This document shows positions 55,648 to 63,881 of a DNA stretch of 64,000 nucleotides, piece by piece; within the stretch, counting starts at the first letter, position 1, and each line of letters starts with the position of its first letter. The DNA lies in the NCBI GenBank assembly GCA_965234335.1, contig OZ248434.1, positions 18,884-82,883 of the forward strand, read 5' to 3'. A program made the position numbers and the translations under genes. The DNA comes from Leadbetterella lacustris (GTDB taxonomy: Bacteria > Bacteroidota > Bacteroidia > Cytophagales > Spirosomataceae). Under the pieces are notes generated by a model, which saw only the letters and a program-made list of their open reading frames with translations, was not told the origin of the DNA and ran no database searches.

Positions 55648-56415
55648 TTGGTCAAAATTCAGCCCAAAACTTTTTATGTCGGCAAAAATCTAATTTTTCT
55701 GCCATCTTGTCATTCTACCAACGACATTGCCAATGAAATAATTCAAAATAAGGAATTTATTGACGGAACTGTCATATTAACCGACCACCAAACAGCGGGC
55801 CGAGGACAACGTGGAAACCAATGGGAAAGTAGGAGTGGACAGAACCTTTTGATGAGCATTATACTCAAAACAGCATACCTATCTTTAGAAAAATCTTTCG
55901 ATTTGAGTATAACGGTTGCGGTTTCAGTGTTGGAAACTTTAAAGTCTTTTAATCTACCAAACTTAAGCATAAAATGGCCTAATGACCTGTATATCAACCA
56001 AAAAAAGACGGGTGGTATATTGATCGAAAATAGTATTTCGGGTAACAAAATAAGGCATTCCATAGTGGGAATAGGTATAAACATCGGCCAGGTAAAATTT
56101 GGAAATCCGAGGGCAACTTCCTTGATTTTGGAATGCCCATCTGAAAAAATTAACCGAGAAACAGTTGTAGAAAAACTTTGTGAATACTTGGAGCTAAATT
56201 TAGATTTACTCCAAAATAATAGATTCATCAATATCAAAGAAAAATACCTTGAACATCTCTTTCGAAAAGATGAATTAAGAAGATTCAAATCGGCCGAAGG
56301 AATTTTTGATGGAATTATTACTGGAATTTCCGAAAACGGGCATTTAAAAATAATTAGCCAAAACGAAGAAAAATATTACAATATCAAGGAAATCGAATAT
56401 CTTTTTAATGATTAA
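55648..56415 (+). CDS. birA: biotin--[acetyl-CoA-carboxylase] ligase
   Basis: 255 residues. The ligase motifs are LPSCHSTNDIANE near residue 19, QTAGRGQRGNQWES near 48 (biotinyl-AMP loop), LSIKWPNDLYINQKKTGGIL near 110 and VGIGINIG near 142, with a short C-terminal SH3-like domain. The N-terminal DNA-binding domain of E. coli BirA is absent, so it is a monofunctional ligase. The start is TTG at 55648, a few bases after an in-frame stop; no ATG is available before the first motif. Confidence 0.93.
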   Translation: MVKIQPKTFYVGKNLIFLPSCHSTNDIANEIIQNKEFIDGTVILTDHQTAGRGQRGNQWESRSGQNLLMSIILKTAYLSLEKSFDLSITVAVSVLETLKSFNLPNLSIKWPNDLYINQKKTGGILIENSISGNKIRHSIVGIGINIGQVKFGNPRATSLILECPSEKINRETVVEKLCEYLELNLDLLQNNRFINIKEKYLEHLFRKDELRRFKSAEGIFDGIITGISENGHLKIISQNEEKYYNIKEIEYLFND

Positions 56416-56448
56416 GTATCAGATTTTTGGGCAAATCAAATGAAACAA

Positions 56449-56456
56449 TATTTTTG
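56449..56456 (+). promoter_or_regulatory. candidate -7 element for the glucosidase
   Basis: TATTTTTG matches TAnnTTTG, 66 bases before the ATG at 56523. Confidence 0.4.
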
Positions 56457-56522
56457 CAAATAAGCGAAAAAACACTGATGCTATTCACTTAAAAACAACC
56501 AAAGAAGAATATTTTAAAACCT

Positions 56523-59168
56523 ATGGAATCAAATAAGGAACGAAAGAGACTAATAGAAAGAGCTGATAATAAAGGTTGGAAAAAATGGGGACCTTATCTT
56601 TCGGAAAGACAGTGGGGAACAGTCAGAGAAGACTACAGCGTTTACGGCGATGCTTGGAATTACCTGACACACGATATGGCACGTTCAAGGGCCTATAGAT
56701 GGGGCGAAGACGGCATCGGTGGCATTTCGGATAATAAACAACATATTTGTTTTGCTTTGGCATTTTGGAATCACCAAGATTCGATACTGAAAGAACGACT
56801 TTTTGGACTGACCAACAACGAAGGAAACCATGGAGAAGACGTAAAGGAACTTTACTACTATCTTGACAGCACACCTACGCACTCGTACATGAAAATGCTC
56901 TATAAATACCCTATGGAGGCTTTCCCTTACGAAAAAATAACTGGTGAAAACAACAGAAGAAACATCAGAGAAGACGAATTTGAAATCATAGATACTGGTG
57001 TTTTTGATGACAACAAGTACTTCGATATTTTTATAGAATACGCCAAAAAAGAAGAAAACGACATTTTTATAAAAATAACCGCCACCAACAGAAGTGCAGT
57101 AGAAGCTCCGTTGACTGTTCTGCCCACCATTTGGTTCAGAAATACTTGGTCATGGGGTTATGAAGAATTTGACAAAAAACCGATTCTCTCAGGCATAGCC
57201 AATAGCCAAATTGAGGTAAACCATAGGCTATTTGAGCGAATGAAACTCTACTGCCACGAGGCCGACCAATTGTTTTTTTGTGAAAATGAAACCAATATGG
57301 AGCGTGTTTTTGGAAAAGAAAATACGAGTTCATACCCAAAAGATAGTATAAACAGTTACATAGTGCATGGTAAAGAAAAAGCCATAAACCCCAACCAAAT
57401 TGGCACTAAAGCTTCAGCAAAATATCATCGAAATATAAAGGCAGGCGAATCAGAGACCTTTTGGCTTAGATTTAGTGACCAAACCAACCTCAAAGAACCT
57501 TTTCAAAATTTTGAAGAAGTATTTGAGGAATGTCTAAAAACAGCGGATGATTTCTATGAAATTGTTCAAAAAGACATCAAAAGCGAGGAAGAAAAAGCAA
57601 TTCAAAGACAAGCGTTTGCAGGAATGATGTGGAGCAAACAGTTTTACTACTACAACATTGAACAATGGATGAACGGCGACCCCAAAATGCCATTTGAGTT
57701 TAGAGGAAGGGCATTTGAGCGAAATTCACCTTGGAAGCACGCCTACATGGCTAATATCCTTTCCATGCCCGACAAATGGGAATACCCATGGTTTGCTGCA
57801 TGGGATTTGGCCTTTCATACTGCCACGTTAGCAAGAATAGACCCTGATTTTGCCAAAAGGCAATTGGCTGTAGTGCTGAGAGAATACTACATGCATCCGA
57901 ATGGGCAAATACCCGCTTACGAATGGAATTTCTCAGACGTAAACCCGCCCGTACACGCCTGGGCCACCTGGAAAGTGTATGAAATAGACAAAGAAATGAA
58001 TGACGGCAAAGGTGATGTAGTTTTTTTGGAAAGGATTTTTCATAAACTACTGCTAAACTTCACTTGGTGGGTAAACCAAAAAGACGAGGACGGAAACAAT
58101 ATATTTGGTGGAGGTTTTTTGGGCCTTGACAATATTGGCGTATTTGATAGAAACGCACAAATACCAGGGGTAAAACTCCAACAAGCCGATGCCACGGGTT
58201 GGATGGCCATTTACACGCTGAATATGCTAAAAATCGCTTGCGAAATTTCTCTGGAAAGGCCAGCCTACCAAGATATGGCCTCGAAGTTTTTTGAGCATTT
58301 TCTTTATATCGCCGCTGCCATAAACAAACCCATGGACGAGGAAGGAAATGGACTTTGGGATGAGGACGACCAATTTTATTACGATAAAATCTACACCCCC
58401 AATGCCAATACTTTATTCCTGAAAATTAGGTCGTTAGTAGGCTTGATACCGCTGTGTGCAGTGGAAGTCATAAGCGAAGATTTATTACAAAAACTTCCAG
58501 ACTTTAAACGCCGTTTGGAGTGGATTCTAAAAAACAGACCCGATTTGGCAGGCCTGATTTCGAGGTGGCATGAGCCAGGAAAAGGTGAAACCCATTTGCT
58601 GTCGCTACTGAGAGGACATCGTATGAAAATGGTTTTCAAACGTCTTTTTGACGAGAACGAATTCCTCTCGGATTATGGCATAAGATCCATGTCGAAGTTT
58701 CATTTAGAAAACCCTTATCATTTCAACCTCCATGGTGAACACCTGAATGTAAAATACACCCCAGGCGAGTCGGATCTGACCATAATGGGAGGAAACTCCA
58801 ACTGGCGTGGGCCGGTTTGGTTTCCACTTAACTACCTCATTATAGACTCTTTGCACAAATATTCTAACTACTATGGCGAAGACTACGAGGTAGAATACCC
58901 AACCAACTCAGGCGAAATAGTGACCATACGCCAGGCCGCCCTACAAATTTCGGAGCGACTGATAAATATTTTCAAAGAAGGAGAAAACGGCAAAAAGCCC
59001 TTTATGGGCGGCGTTGAAAAATACAATAAAGACAAAGATTTTAAAGACTATTACCATTTCTACGAATACTTCCACGGCGACAACGGCAAAGGCCTAGGAG
59101 CCGCCCACCAAACGGGCTGGACAGGCCTCGTGGCGGATTTGATTCAGGAGGTCAATGAGGGGAAGTGA
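56523..59168 (+). CDS. GH63-like (MGH1-type) glycoside hydrolase
   Basis: 881 residues, no signal peptide. The N-terminal part has KWGPYLSERQWGTVREDYS and SRAYRWGEDGIGGISDNKQ, a beta-sandwich follows to about residue 330, then an (alpha/alpha)6 domain with PWFAAWDLAFHTATLARIDP near 422 (candidate general acid), NGQIPAYEWNFSDVNPP, MGGNSNWRGPVWFPLNYL near 759 and AAHQTGWTGLVADLI near the end. These match bacterial GH63-like glucosidases/MGH1-type enzymes that act on glucosyl or mannosylglycerate-type glycosides; the substrate is not certain. Cytoplasmic. It is the last ordinary gene before the accessory island. Confidence 0.85.
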   Translation: MESNKERKRLIERADNKGWKKWGPYLSERQWGTVREDYSVYGDAWNYLTHDMARSRAYRWGEDGIGGISDNKQHICFALAFWNHQDSILKERLFGLTNNEGNHGEDVKELYYYLDSTPTHSYMKMLYKYPMEAFPYEKITGENNRRNIREDEFEIIDTGVFDDNKYFDIFIEYAKKEENDIFIKITATNRSAVEAPLTVLPTIWFRNTWSWGYEEFDKKPILSGIANSQIEVNHRLFERMKLYCHEADQLFFCENETNMERVFGKENTSSYPKDSINSYIVHGKEKAINPNQIGTKASAKYHRNIKAGESETFWLRFSDQTNLKEPFQNFEEVFEECLKTADDFYEIVQKDIKSEEEKAIQRQAFAGMMWSKQFYYYNIEQWMNGDPKMPFEFRGRAFERNSPWKHAYMANILSMPDKWEYPWFAAWDLAFHTATLARIDPDFAKRQLAVVLREYYMHPNGQIPAYEWNFSDVNPPVHAWATWKVYEIDKEMNDGKGDVVFLERIFHKLLLNFTWWVNQKDEDGNNIFGGGFLGLDNIGVFDRNAQIPGVKLQQADATGWMAIYTLNMLKIACEISLERPAYQDMASKFFEHFLYIAAAINKPMDEEGNGLWDEDDQFYYDKIYTPNANTLFLKIRSLVGLIPLCAVEVISEDLLQKLPDFKRRLEWILKNRPDLAGLISRWHEPGKGETHLLSLLRGHRMKMVFKRLFDENEFLSDYGIRSMSKFHLENPYHFNLHGEHLNVKYTPGESDLTIMGGNSNWRGPVWFPLNYLIIDSLHKYSNYYGEDYEVEYPTNSGEIVTIRQAALQISERLINIFKEGENGKKPFMGGVEKYNKDKDFKDYYHFYEYFHGDNGKGLGAAHQTGWTGLVADLIQEVNEGK

Positions 59169-59261
59169 GAGAAAAAAAGGGGTCAATATGCACTGGAATA
59201 TGCCATTCGAAACGGTTTTAAAAAACCTTAACTTTAGAACTTTCCAACACCACGCTGAACA

Positions 59262-59371
59262 GGTGAAACCTTAGCGAAGCGTATAGGTCTCGTTTTAAAC
59301 TGAGAGTTGGGAGACCCAGGGGTAAAGTTATAGTATTTAATGGCGGAGTCTGGCTTGGAAGTAGGCTCCGC
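59262..59371 (+). repeat. structured element at left end of accessory region
   Basis: It contains CCTTAGCGAAGCG (59268-59280), a GGTCTC / GAGACC inverted repeat (59286-59316) followed by CAGGGGTAAAG, and a second hairpin GCGGAGTC / GGCTCCGC (59343-59371). A CCTTAGCGGAGCG motif and related CCTGGGTC sequences recur at 62840-62890 near the other side of the region. They could mark element ends or recombination sites. Confidence 0.5.
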
Positions 59372-59439
59372 TCAAAGTACTTTATTCGGATTGGAAATCC
59401 TCACTTATCTCGCTTCGGGATGTCCGGCGTAATATACCG

Positions 59440-60732
59440 ATGTCGAATCGGCTTTATGAATGTTTAGCGGAATATATAGAGGAAATTAAAGGTCGTGGAA
59501 CTGGGTTTATATTTAGTAAAGATGGAGGCTCCTCCCCTATTAGTCGGCAAGCTGTGAATAAAATGCTGAAGCAACTTGAAGGTATGAACCCTGAAGTTGA
59601 GGATGTTCACCCGCACAAATTAAGGCATAGTTTTGCGACGAATCTTCGGGCGGCAGGTGCTGAGCTAGAGGATATTCGTGATGCACTTGGGCACTCACGC
59701 CTTGAAACTTCTCTTATTTATGCTCACCAAGACCAGGACAAGTTGCGGTCGCTGATCAATAGGCACCAGGATGTGAAACCCAGCTTTTTTTCAAGACTAA
59801 AATCTTGGTTTTTGCCCAAGCAAAAAACTGCCAAGGTGTCGGTCCTGGAGTATGATTCCAATTATACGGTGGGTCGGGAAGTTGAAGTTAAGCGTATAGA
59901 AAATGCCATAGAAAGGCATATTAATGTGGTGATTTGCGGTGGAGTTGGAATTGGGAAGAGTCATTTGTTGAATGCAATTAAGTTTAAGAAGACGGTTTTG
60001 GAGATAGATGACTTGAAGGATTTTAAGAAGTCATTGCTTAATATTTTGTTGTTTCTTTTTAATGGGGATAAGGAAGCTGCTGCGAAAATGCTATTTTCGA
60101 AAAAAGAGCGAGACGACCTTCATAAAACTATAAATAAAGATAGTTTGAATAGTTTGTGTGACTTGCTGATGCAGATCACTGTTCCGAAGGAATATGTGAT
60201 GCGAATTTCGGATATCGATAGTATCACGCCTAGCGTGGTTCGGGCTGTGGAGCGTTTGAAGAGTCATTTTGTGATTATTACGACGGTGAGGGAGATAAAG
60301 ATGAACACTTTTTTCATATATGATTTTGAACGGATTACTTTGGAACCACTTGAACGAGTTGAGGGAATGCGTCTTTTTCACCGCCTGTGTACACAGATGC
60401 AGTTTGAGAGTAAGGAGCATGCCAGGAATAAGGTTTGGGATATTGCACAAGGTAATCCGAAGATGACAATAGAGTTATGTACGAGGCTTTCGAAGGAGGA
60501 TTTTTTGGACACGGATGTGGTGAATGAGATATGTGATAATTATATAGGCCGTGAAACTCGGGAGTTTGATATGAGTATAATACTGTTTATACTTCTGGGG
60601 GGGGTAATGGCACTAAAGTATATAGGAAATGAGAGTAATGACCCGGATTTGCGAATGATTGGGGGTTTGATGGTCATAGTGATGTTGTTTGCGAGGAGCT
60701 TTTTTAGGATTAGTAAGCGTGTGGGGTTGTGA
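59440..60732 (+). CDS. truncated tyrosine recombinase domain fused to a P-loop ATPase with two membrane helices
   Basis: 430 residues from ATG 59440; the frame stays open upstream to a TAG at 59362 and the extra codons (SLISLRDVRRNIPMSNRL) also look recombinase-like. Residues 1-110 carry the tyrosine-recombinase C-terminal boxes: HPHKLRHSFATNLRAAG (H-x-x-R), LGHSRLETSLIYAH (histidine and nucleophile tyrosine). The first catalytic arginine region and the DNA-binding N-terminal domain are missing. Residues ~140-370 form an ATPase: Walker A ICGGVGIGKSHLL, a Walker B-like RISDIDSIT, sensor-like VIITTVRE and LEPLERVEGMRLFHRL, as in Orc/STAND-type NTPases. Two hydrophobic segments (IILFILLGGVMALKYIG, GGLMVIVMLFARSFF) end it. 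Codon and base use (many GGG, GAG) differ from neighbours. It may be a real fusion or a decayed integrase joined to another gene. Confidence 0.7.
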   Translation: MSNRLYECLAEYIEEIKGRGTGFIFSKDGGSSPISRQAVNKMLKQLEGMNPEVEDVHPHKLRHSFATNLRAAGAELEDIRDALGHSRLETSLIYAHQDQDKLRSLINRHQDVKPSFFSRLKSWFLPKQKTAKVSVLEYDSNYTVGREVEVKRIENAIERHINVVICGGVGIGKSHLLNAIKFKKTVLEIDDLKDFKKSLLNILLFLFNGDKEAAAKMLFSKKERDDLHKTINKDSLNSLCDLLMQITVPKEYVMRISDIDSITPSVVRAVERLKSHFVIITTVREIKMNTFFIYDFERITLEPLERVEGMRLFHRLCTQMQFESKEHARNKVWDIAQGNPKMTIELCTRLSKEDFLDTDVVNEICDNYIGRETREFDMSIILFILLGGVMALKYIGNESNDPDLRMIGGLMVIVMLFARSFFRISKRVGL

Positions 60733-60954
60733 TTTGGGGGTTTTGGGGGCTTGTTGACCGTGGTAGGGTATTGTTTAGGAATTAGAGTTAGTGAAAGTGG
60801 TTAGGTGTCTCAGCTAAGAAACATGGAAAAGAAAAAGTGCTAAATAATAGGATTTTAATATGGTAGATTTTATTTGGCTATAGCGTCGAGGACATGCGGT
60901 GTTGCGGCGATTAGCTGGGGCATGATTGTCATGTATCTTGTTATGCTTAGTGTT
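60733..60954. other. intergenic stretch with a possible half attC-like site
   Basis: At 60926-60942, just past the 60955 gene's stop on the minus strand, GCATAAC begins CAAGATACATGAC-type sequence resembling an attC outer box. A convincing opposite arm was not found. Otherwise nothing recognised. Confidence 0.3.
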
Positions 60955-61461
60955 TCATTTTTTTGCATTTAGATCTATTTTACCAGAAGCAATAAGTTCA
61001 CGTGGAATTAACTTTACTTGCAATAAATCAATGTACCCTTTGGTAATATCTCTAAGATTAGGTAATAAATCGATTCTTTCTCTGTATCTAGTTTTAACAA
61101 TTTCATCTCCAGTTCCTTCATCATCAGGAAATTCAACTACCCTTGCCTCTTCCACCGCTCTATGAGCAACACATTTATCTGCAATTTTTAATAGCTCGAC
61201 TTTTTCATCATTCATTCCATTAACGGCTTCTGTATGATTTTCGGTTTCAAATTTCCACAAACTATTTCCAAATTCGGGTCTTCTAGTCGAGCCATTTTTC
61301 AAAGCTCTTCTAAATGAAATTAAAGCTGATTCATAAAGAGCTCTTTTAATCCTCATATTTTCATTATAAGTTCCTTCAAGAATAATTTTGCAGCAATCAT
61401 GACTTTGTTCAAAATCAGCTAAGATTGCCATCATGTCAGCTATATTTCTTTTATGTTTCAT
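60955..61461 (-). CDS. hypothetical protein, cassette-like
   Basis: 168 residues, charged and mostly helical, no signal peptide or membrane segment. The segments CCKIILEGTYNENMRIKRAL and KVELLKIADKCVAHRAVEEA faintly recall HEPN-like helical proteins (a D-K-x-x-A-H motif), but I cannot assign a family. The start is ATG at the 61461 end, 15 bases beyond the GTTATGC box of an attC-like repeat. It is one of three short minus-strand genes with no shared function, each separated by 150-200 bases. Confidence 0.55.
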   Translation of the reverse strand: MKHKRNIADMMAILADFEQSHDCCKIILEGTYNENMRIKRALYESALISFRRALKNGSTRRPEFGNSLWKFETENHTEAVNGMNDEKVELLKIADKCVAHRAVEEARVVEFPDDEGTGDEIVKTRYRERIDLLPNLRDITKGYIDLLQVKLIPRELIASGKIDLNAKK

Positions 61462-61476
61462 TTTTTATTTCATTAA

Positions 61477-61616
61477 GCATAACGACGAACAGGTGTTTAA
61501 GAAGAAGTGGGAATTGGAAAACGTCAGCTAGTTTACTTACTGATGTTAAATAGGATTCCGAAAGTTCAAATACTTCCGTCAGTTACTTTATCTTAAACAT
61601 CGTGTTGGTGGTTAGT
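61477..61616 (-). repeat. attC-like imperfect inverted repeat
   Basis: Read on the minus strand, the left arm is CTAACCACCAACACGATGTT followed by TAAGA (61591-61615) and the right arm is TCTTAAACACCTGTTCGTCG followed by TTATGC (61477-61502). The arms pair at about 20 of 24 positions with one bulge. Between them CGTCAGCTAGTTTACTT and CGTCAGTTACTTT repeat. Outer boxes CTAAC and GTTATGC are like integron attC R boxes. Length is about 140 bases, like long attC sites. A non-integron repeat cannot be excluded. Confidence 0.5.
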
Positions 61617-61618
61617 AG

Positions 61619-62107
61619 TTATTTGGCTTTAAACCAACCTATTATAATCGTAATTATTAGAAGTATAATTCCACCTATTACTTGATGGTCAGTTAAATTT
61701 TTTATTTTAGATATGCAAGTTTCTTTTTTAATTATATTGGCTTCATTGTTTGGATATGTTTTATCAATTTGTTGAAATTCAAAAGCTCCAAAAGATGAGC
61801 CCAAGAGTAATTGTGAGCCTATCATGTCATGACCTACATGAATTGAAATATTTTTAATATTATTCCTGTTTTCATATAATGTTAAGTCGTAACTATAGTT
61901 GTCACGCAAGTGTTCAAGTTGTGGTATATTAGCTTTTACTTCTATTCTAATGTAGGAGTCTATAATTTCTAACAATTCAAGTCTAGCCAATTTATTTACT
62001 GTTGTTTTTGTTGTTTGTTGGTCACCCATAAAGTTTATTGGAATATTTACCATATTTGAATGGGATGACTGTAAAATAAAGTCAATTAAATCGTTTAAAT
62101 TATTCAT
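61619..62107 (-). CDS. hypothetical protein with C-terminal membrane anchor
   Basis: 162 residues. The body is mixed helix and strand with no motif I recognise. The last 20 residues (VIGGIILLIITIIIGWFKAK) form a single transmembrane helix with a short basic end, so it is probably tail-anchored in the inner membrane with its body in the cytoplasm. It ends three bases before the attC-like repeat at 61477-61616, as a cassette gene would. Confidence 0.55.
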   Translation of the reverse strand: MNNLNDLIDFILQSSHSNMVNIPINFMGDQQTTKTTVNKLARLELLEIIDSYIRIEVKANIPQLEHLRDNYSYDLTLYENRNNIKNISIHVGHDMIGSQLLLGSSFGAFEFQQIDKTYPNNEANIIKKETCISKIKNLTDHQVIGGIILLIITIIIGWFKAK

Positions 62108-62299
62108 ATTGTGTTAGAAAACATTTTTTTTTCAAAAGAACAATTAGTTCTTTTAAATGAGACCCATGACGAGGCTCTTAAACCCCAATTAAGTGAAGCA
62201 ATAGAATTTGATTAACAGTGTAGAGTTTATTTGTTACGTAAGGTTTTTAGTGTCTAGGAGCTAATATGGAACCACGTTTATAAACAAACAAGATGCCTG

Positions 62300-62524
62300 T
62301 TATAAGGTTCGAAGTCCATCGTCAGAAATTTTTATAGCTTTTAAGACATTTAATGTTTGATTTATCAAGCCAAAGTTTATTTCGTGGTCTTTGGAGAAAT
62401 TAATATTTTCCCATTCTGGCAATAATTTTTGCTTTAAATGATTTAAGTCGCTTAATATTAGCATAGATGCCGAAAAATTCAACTCTAATAATTCTCTGTC
62501 GGTAAGTTTCGAAAGTTCTTTCAT
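62300..62524 (-). CDS. small hypothetical protein
   Basis: 74 residues, predicted helical (LTDRELLELNFSASMLILSD, FGLINQTLNVLKAIKISDDG). No recognised domain. It is oriented with the two neighbouring unknown genes. The 190 bases downstream begin with TTATAAC and contain a TAACAG / CTGTTA pairing, a possible but weak attC-like site. Coding status is uncertain because of its size. Confidence 0.4.
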   Translation of the reverse strand: MKELSKLTDRELLELNFSASMLILSDLNHLKQKLLPEWENINFSKDHEINFGLINQTLNVLKAIKISDDGLRTL

Positions 62525-62836
62525 TTTTTTATTAATTTTTTTAACTTATTATTAATGAGCATATTATTCTACGTATTTTTCGGAGGTAGATAGAAATCTC
62601 AATTACATCTTTGTGATTATTTTATTTAAAGAATTGATATTTAGCCTATTGGGGTAAGTTTTAGTGGTAGACATATTTTTTGGGTTTAATTCAGGTTCGG
62701 ATATTTTTTAGGTCTTAAAGAAAAAACTTCTAAAAACATAAAGTCAAATATAAAGCAAGGCGGTATCTAAATCAAAATTTAGTTGAGTTTTAATTTATTG
62801 AACGGTCTTAATGTTTGATTAAATGTTTTGGAACTC
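62525..62836. other. AT-rich intergenic stretch
   Basis: About 310 bases with no believable gene, repeat or RNA. It may hold the promoter for the 62524 gene, but no clear element was seen. Confidence 0.45.
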
Positions 62837-62975
62837 CTGGGTCTAGGTAATGTGAGTGTACCTGGGGTCGATTACCTTAGCGGAGCGGAACATGAATAAA
62901 ATGCGAGTGAAACTCGCTAAAAAGCTAAGGTGTAACCTGAGCGGTGCGAAGTCTTACCAGCGGAGCTGATCTTAA
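62837..62975 (+). repeat. nested hairpin element with CCTTAGCGGAGCG motif
   Basis: Outer arms TTACCTTAGC (62872-62881) and GCTAAGGTGTAA (62924-62935) enclose a perfect GCGAG-TGAAA-CTCGC hairpin (62903-62917). The flanks add CCTGGGTC and CCTGGGGTC direct repeats before it and further AGCGG motifs after it (CTGAGCGGTGCG, CCAGCGGAGC). CCTTAGCGGAGCG matches 12 of 13 bases at 59268. It could be a recombination site, an element end or a structured RNA. Confidence 0.5.
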
Positions 62976-63049
62976 TTTTGGAATATTATTCAACATTTAT
63001 GTCTTCTTCTTTTGGTTGAGCATATAGTAATCTCCTCGGTTTGATGTTT

Positions 63050-63595
63050 TTATTTTAGATACTTATATAATGTAGGCTTCGAAATTCCTAAGTCTTCACA
63101 AATGGCCTGAATGGTATATTTCTTGGAGGTGTACATGTCTTTGGCTATTTGTTGTTTTCGGTCGGAGAGTTTGTTGGGTCTCCCTCCTACTCGCCCCCTG
63201 GCTCGGGCGGCTGCTAGCCCGGCATTGGTACGTTCTTTTATTAGATTTCGTTCGAACTCTGCTAATGCTCCGAATACATGGAAGACTAGTTTTCCGGATG
63301 GGGTGCTGGTGTCGATGTTTTCATGAAGGGACTTGAAGGCTACTCCTTGAGTTTCTAATTCTGTTATCCATTCTATTAGGTCTTTTAAACTTCTTCCCAA
63401 GCGGTCTAGTCGCCATACTACTAAAGTATCTCCTTTTCGTAATTGGTCTTTAAGTCGTTTTAGTTCGGGCCGGTCGGCTTTGGCTCCTGAGATTTTATCT
63501 ATATAGATTTTTTCACAGGCAGCAGCTGTTAGGGCATCTGTCTGGAGGTTTGGGTTTTGCTCTGAGGTGGAGACTCTGGCGTATCCTATATTCAT
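63050..63595 (-). CDS. serine recombinase (resolvase/invertase family)
   Basis: 181 residues, normal size for Tn3 resolvases and Hin/Pin invertases. The catalytic serine is in IGYARVSTSEQNPNLQ near residue 9, and the conserved arginines are in VVWRLDRLGRSLKDL near 62-70. SGKLVFHVFGALAEFERNLI follows with the long E helix (RTNAGLAAARARGRVGGRP), and the C-terminal helix-turn-helix is YTIQAICEDLGISKPTLYKY. Its natural site is not known; the hairpin element just downstream (62837-62975) is a candidate. It lies between the unknown genes and the group II intron. Confidence 0.93.
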   Translation of the reverse strand: MNIGYARVSTSEQNPNLQTDALTAAACEKIYIDKISGAKADRPELKRLKDQLRKGDTLVVWRLDRLGRSLKDLIEWITELETQGVAFKSLHENIDTSTPSGKLVFHVFGALAEFERNLIKERTNAGLAAARARGRVGGRPNKLSDRKQQIAKDMYTSKKYTIQAICEDLGISKPTLYKYLK

Positions 63596-63660
63596 TTTTG
63601 TTCTCGTTTTATTATGATTGGGCTTCGTTTGCCAATCTTTCTTGCCCTTGCCGGGCAGGC

Positions 63661-63686
63661 CTTACTTTTTTTCGAAAAAAAGTAAG
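63661..63686. repeat. 26-base perfect palindrome (terminator-like)
   Basis: CTTACTTTTTTTC followed by its exact complement GAAAAAAAGTAAG. Such AT-rich palindromes may act as terminators or as element boundaries. It is upstream of the resolvase start (63595). Confidence 0.7.
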
Positions 63687-63813
63687 CAAAAAAACACTCC
63701 TCAAATAATGATCCTCTTGAAAAATTTAAAAGTGAAACTAAACCTGATTGCATTCAAGTGGCAAATTTTTCAAATCGAGTCAGGCGAAGGAATTTCACCC
63801 TCACCTTCTCACG

Positions 63814-63847
63814 GAACCGTGCGTGAAGATCTCCCTTCACACGGCTC
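63814..63847 (-). ncRNA. group II intron domain V
   Basis: 34 bases, the exact usual length. On the minus strand it opens GAGCCGTGTG with the catalytic AGC triad, has a GAGA (GNRA) tetraloop and closes with CGCACGGTTC. It follows the maturase stop by about 35 bases. Confidence 0.88.
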
Positions 63848-63881
63848 TTCATGCTAATAAATCACATAAAAGTAAAATACT

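Noticed and set aside
62108..62299. Second attC-like site after the 74-residue gene
   Set aside because: The TAACAG / CTGTTA pairing is short and the rest of the arms match poorly, so it is not listed as a site.
63618..63857. Plus-strand frame across the palindrome and intron end
   Set aside because: It is antisense to the domain V hairpin, which explains the sequence better.
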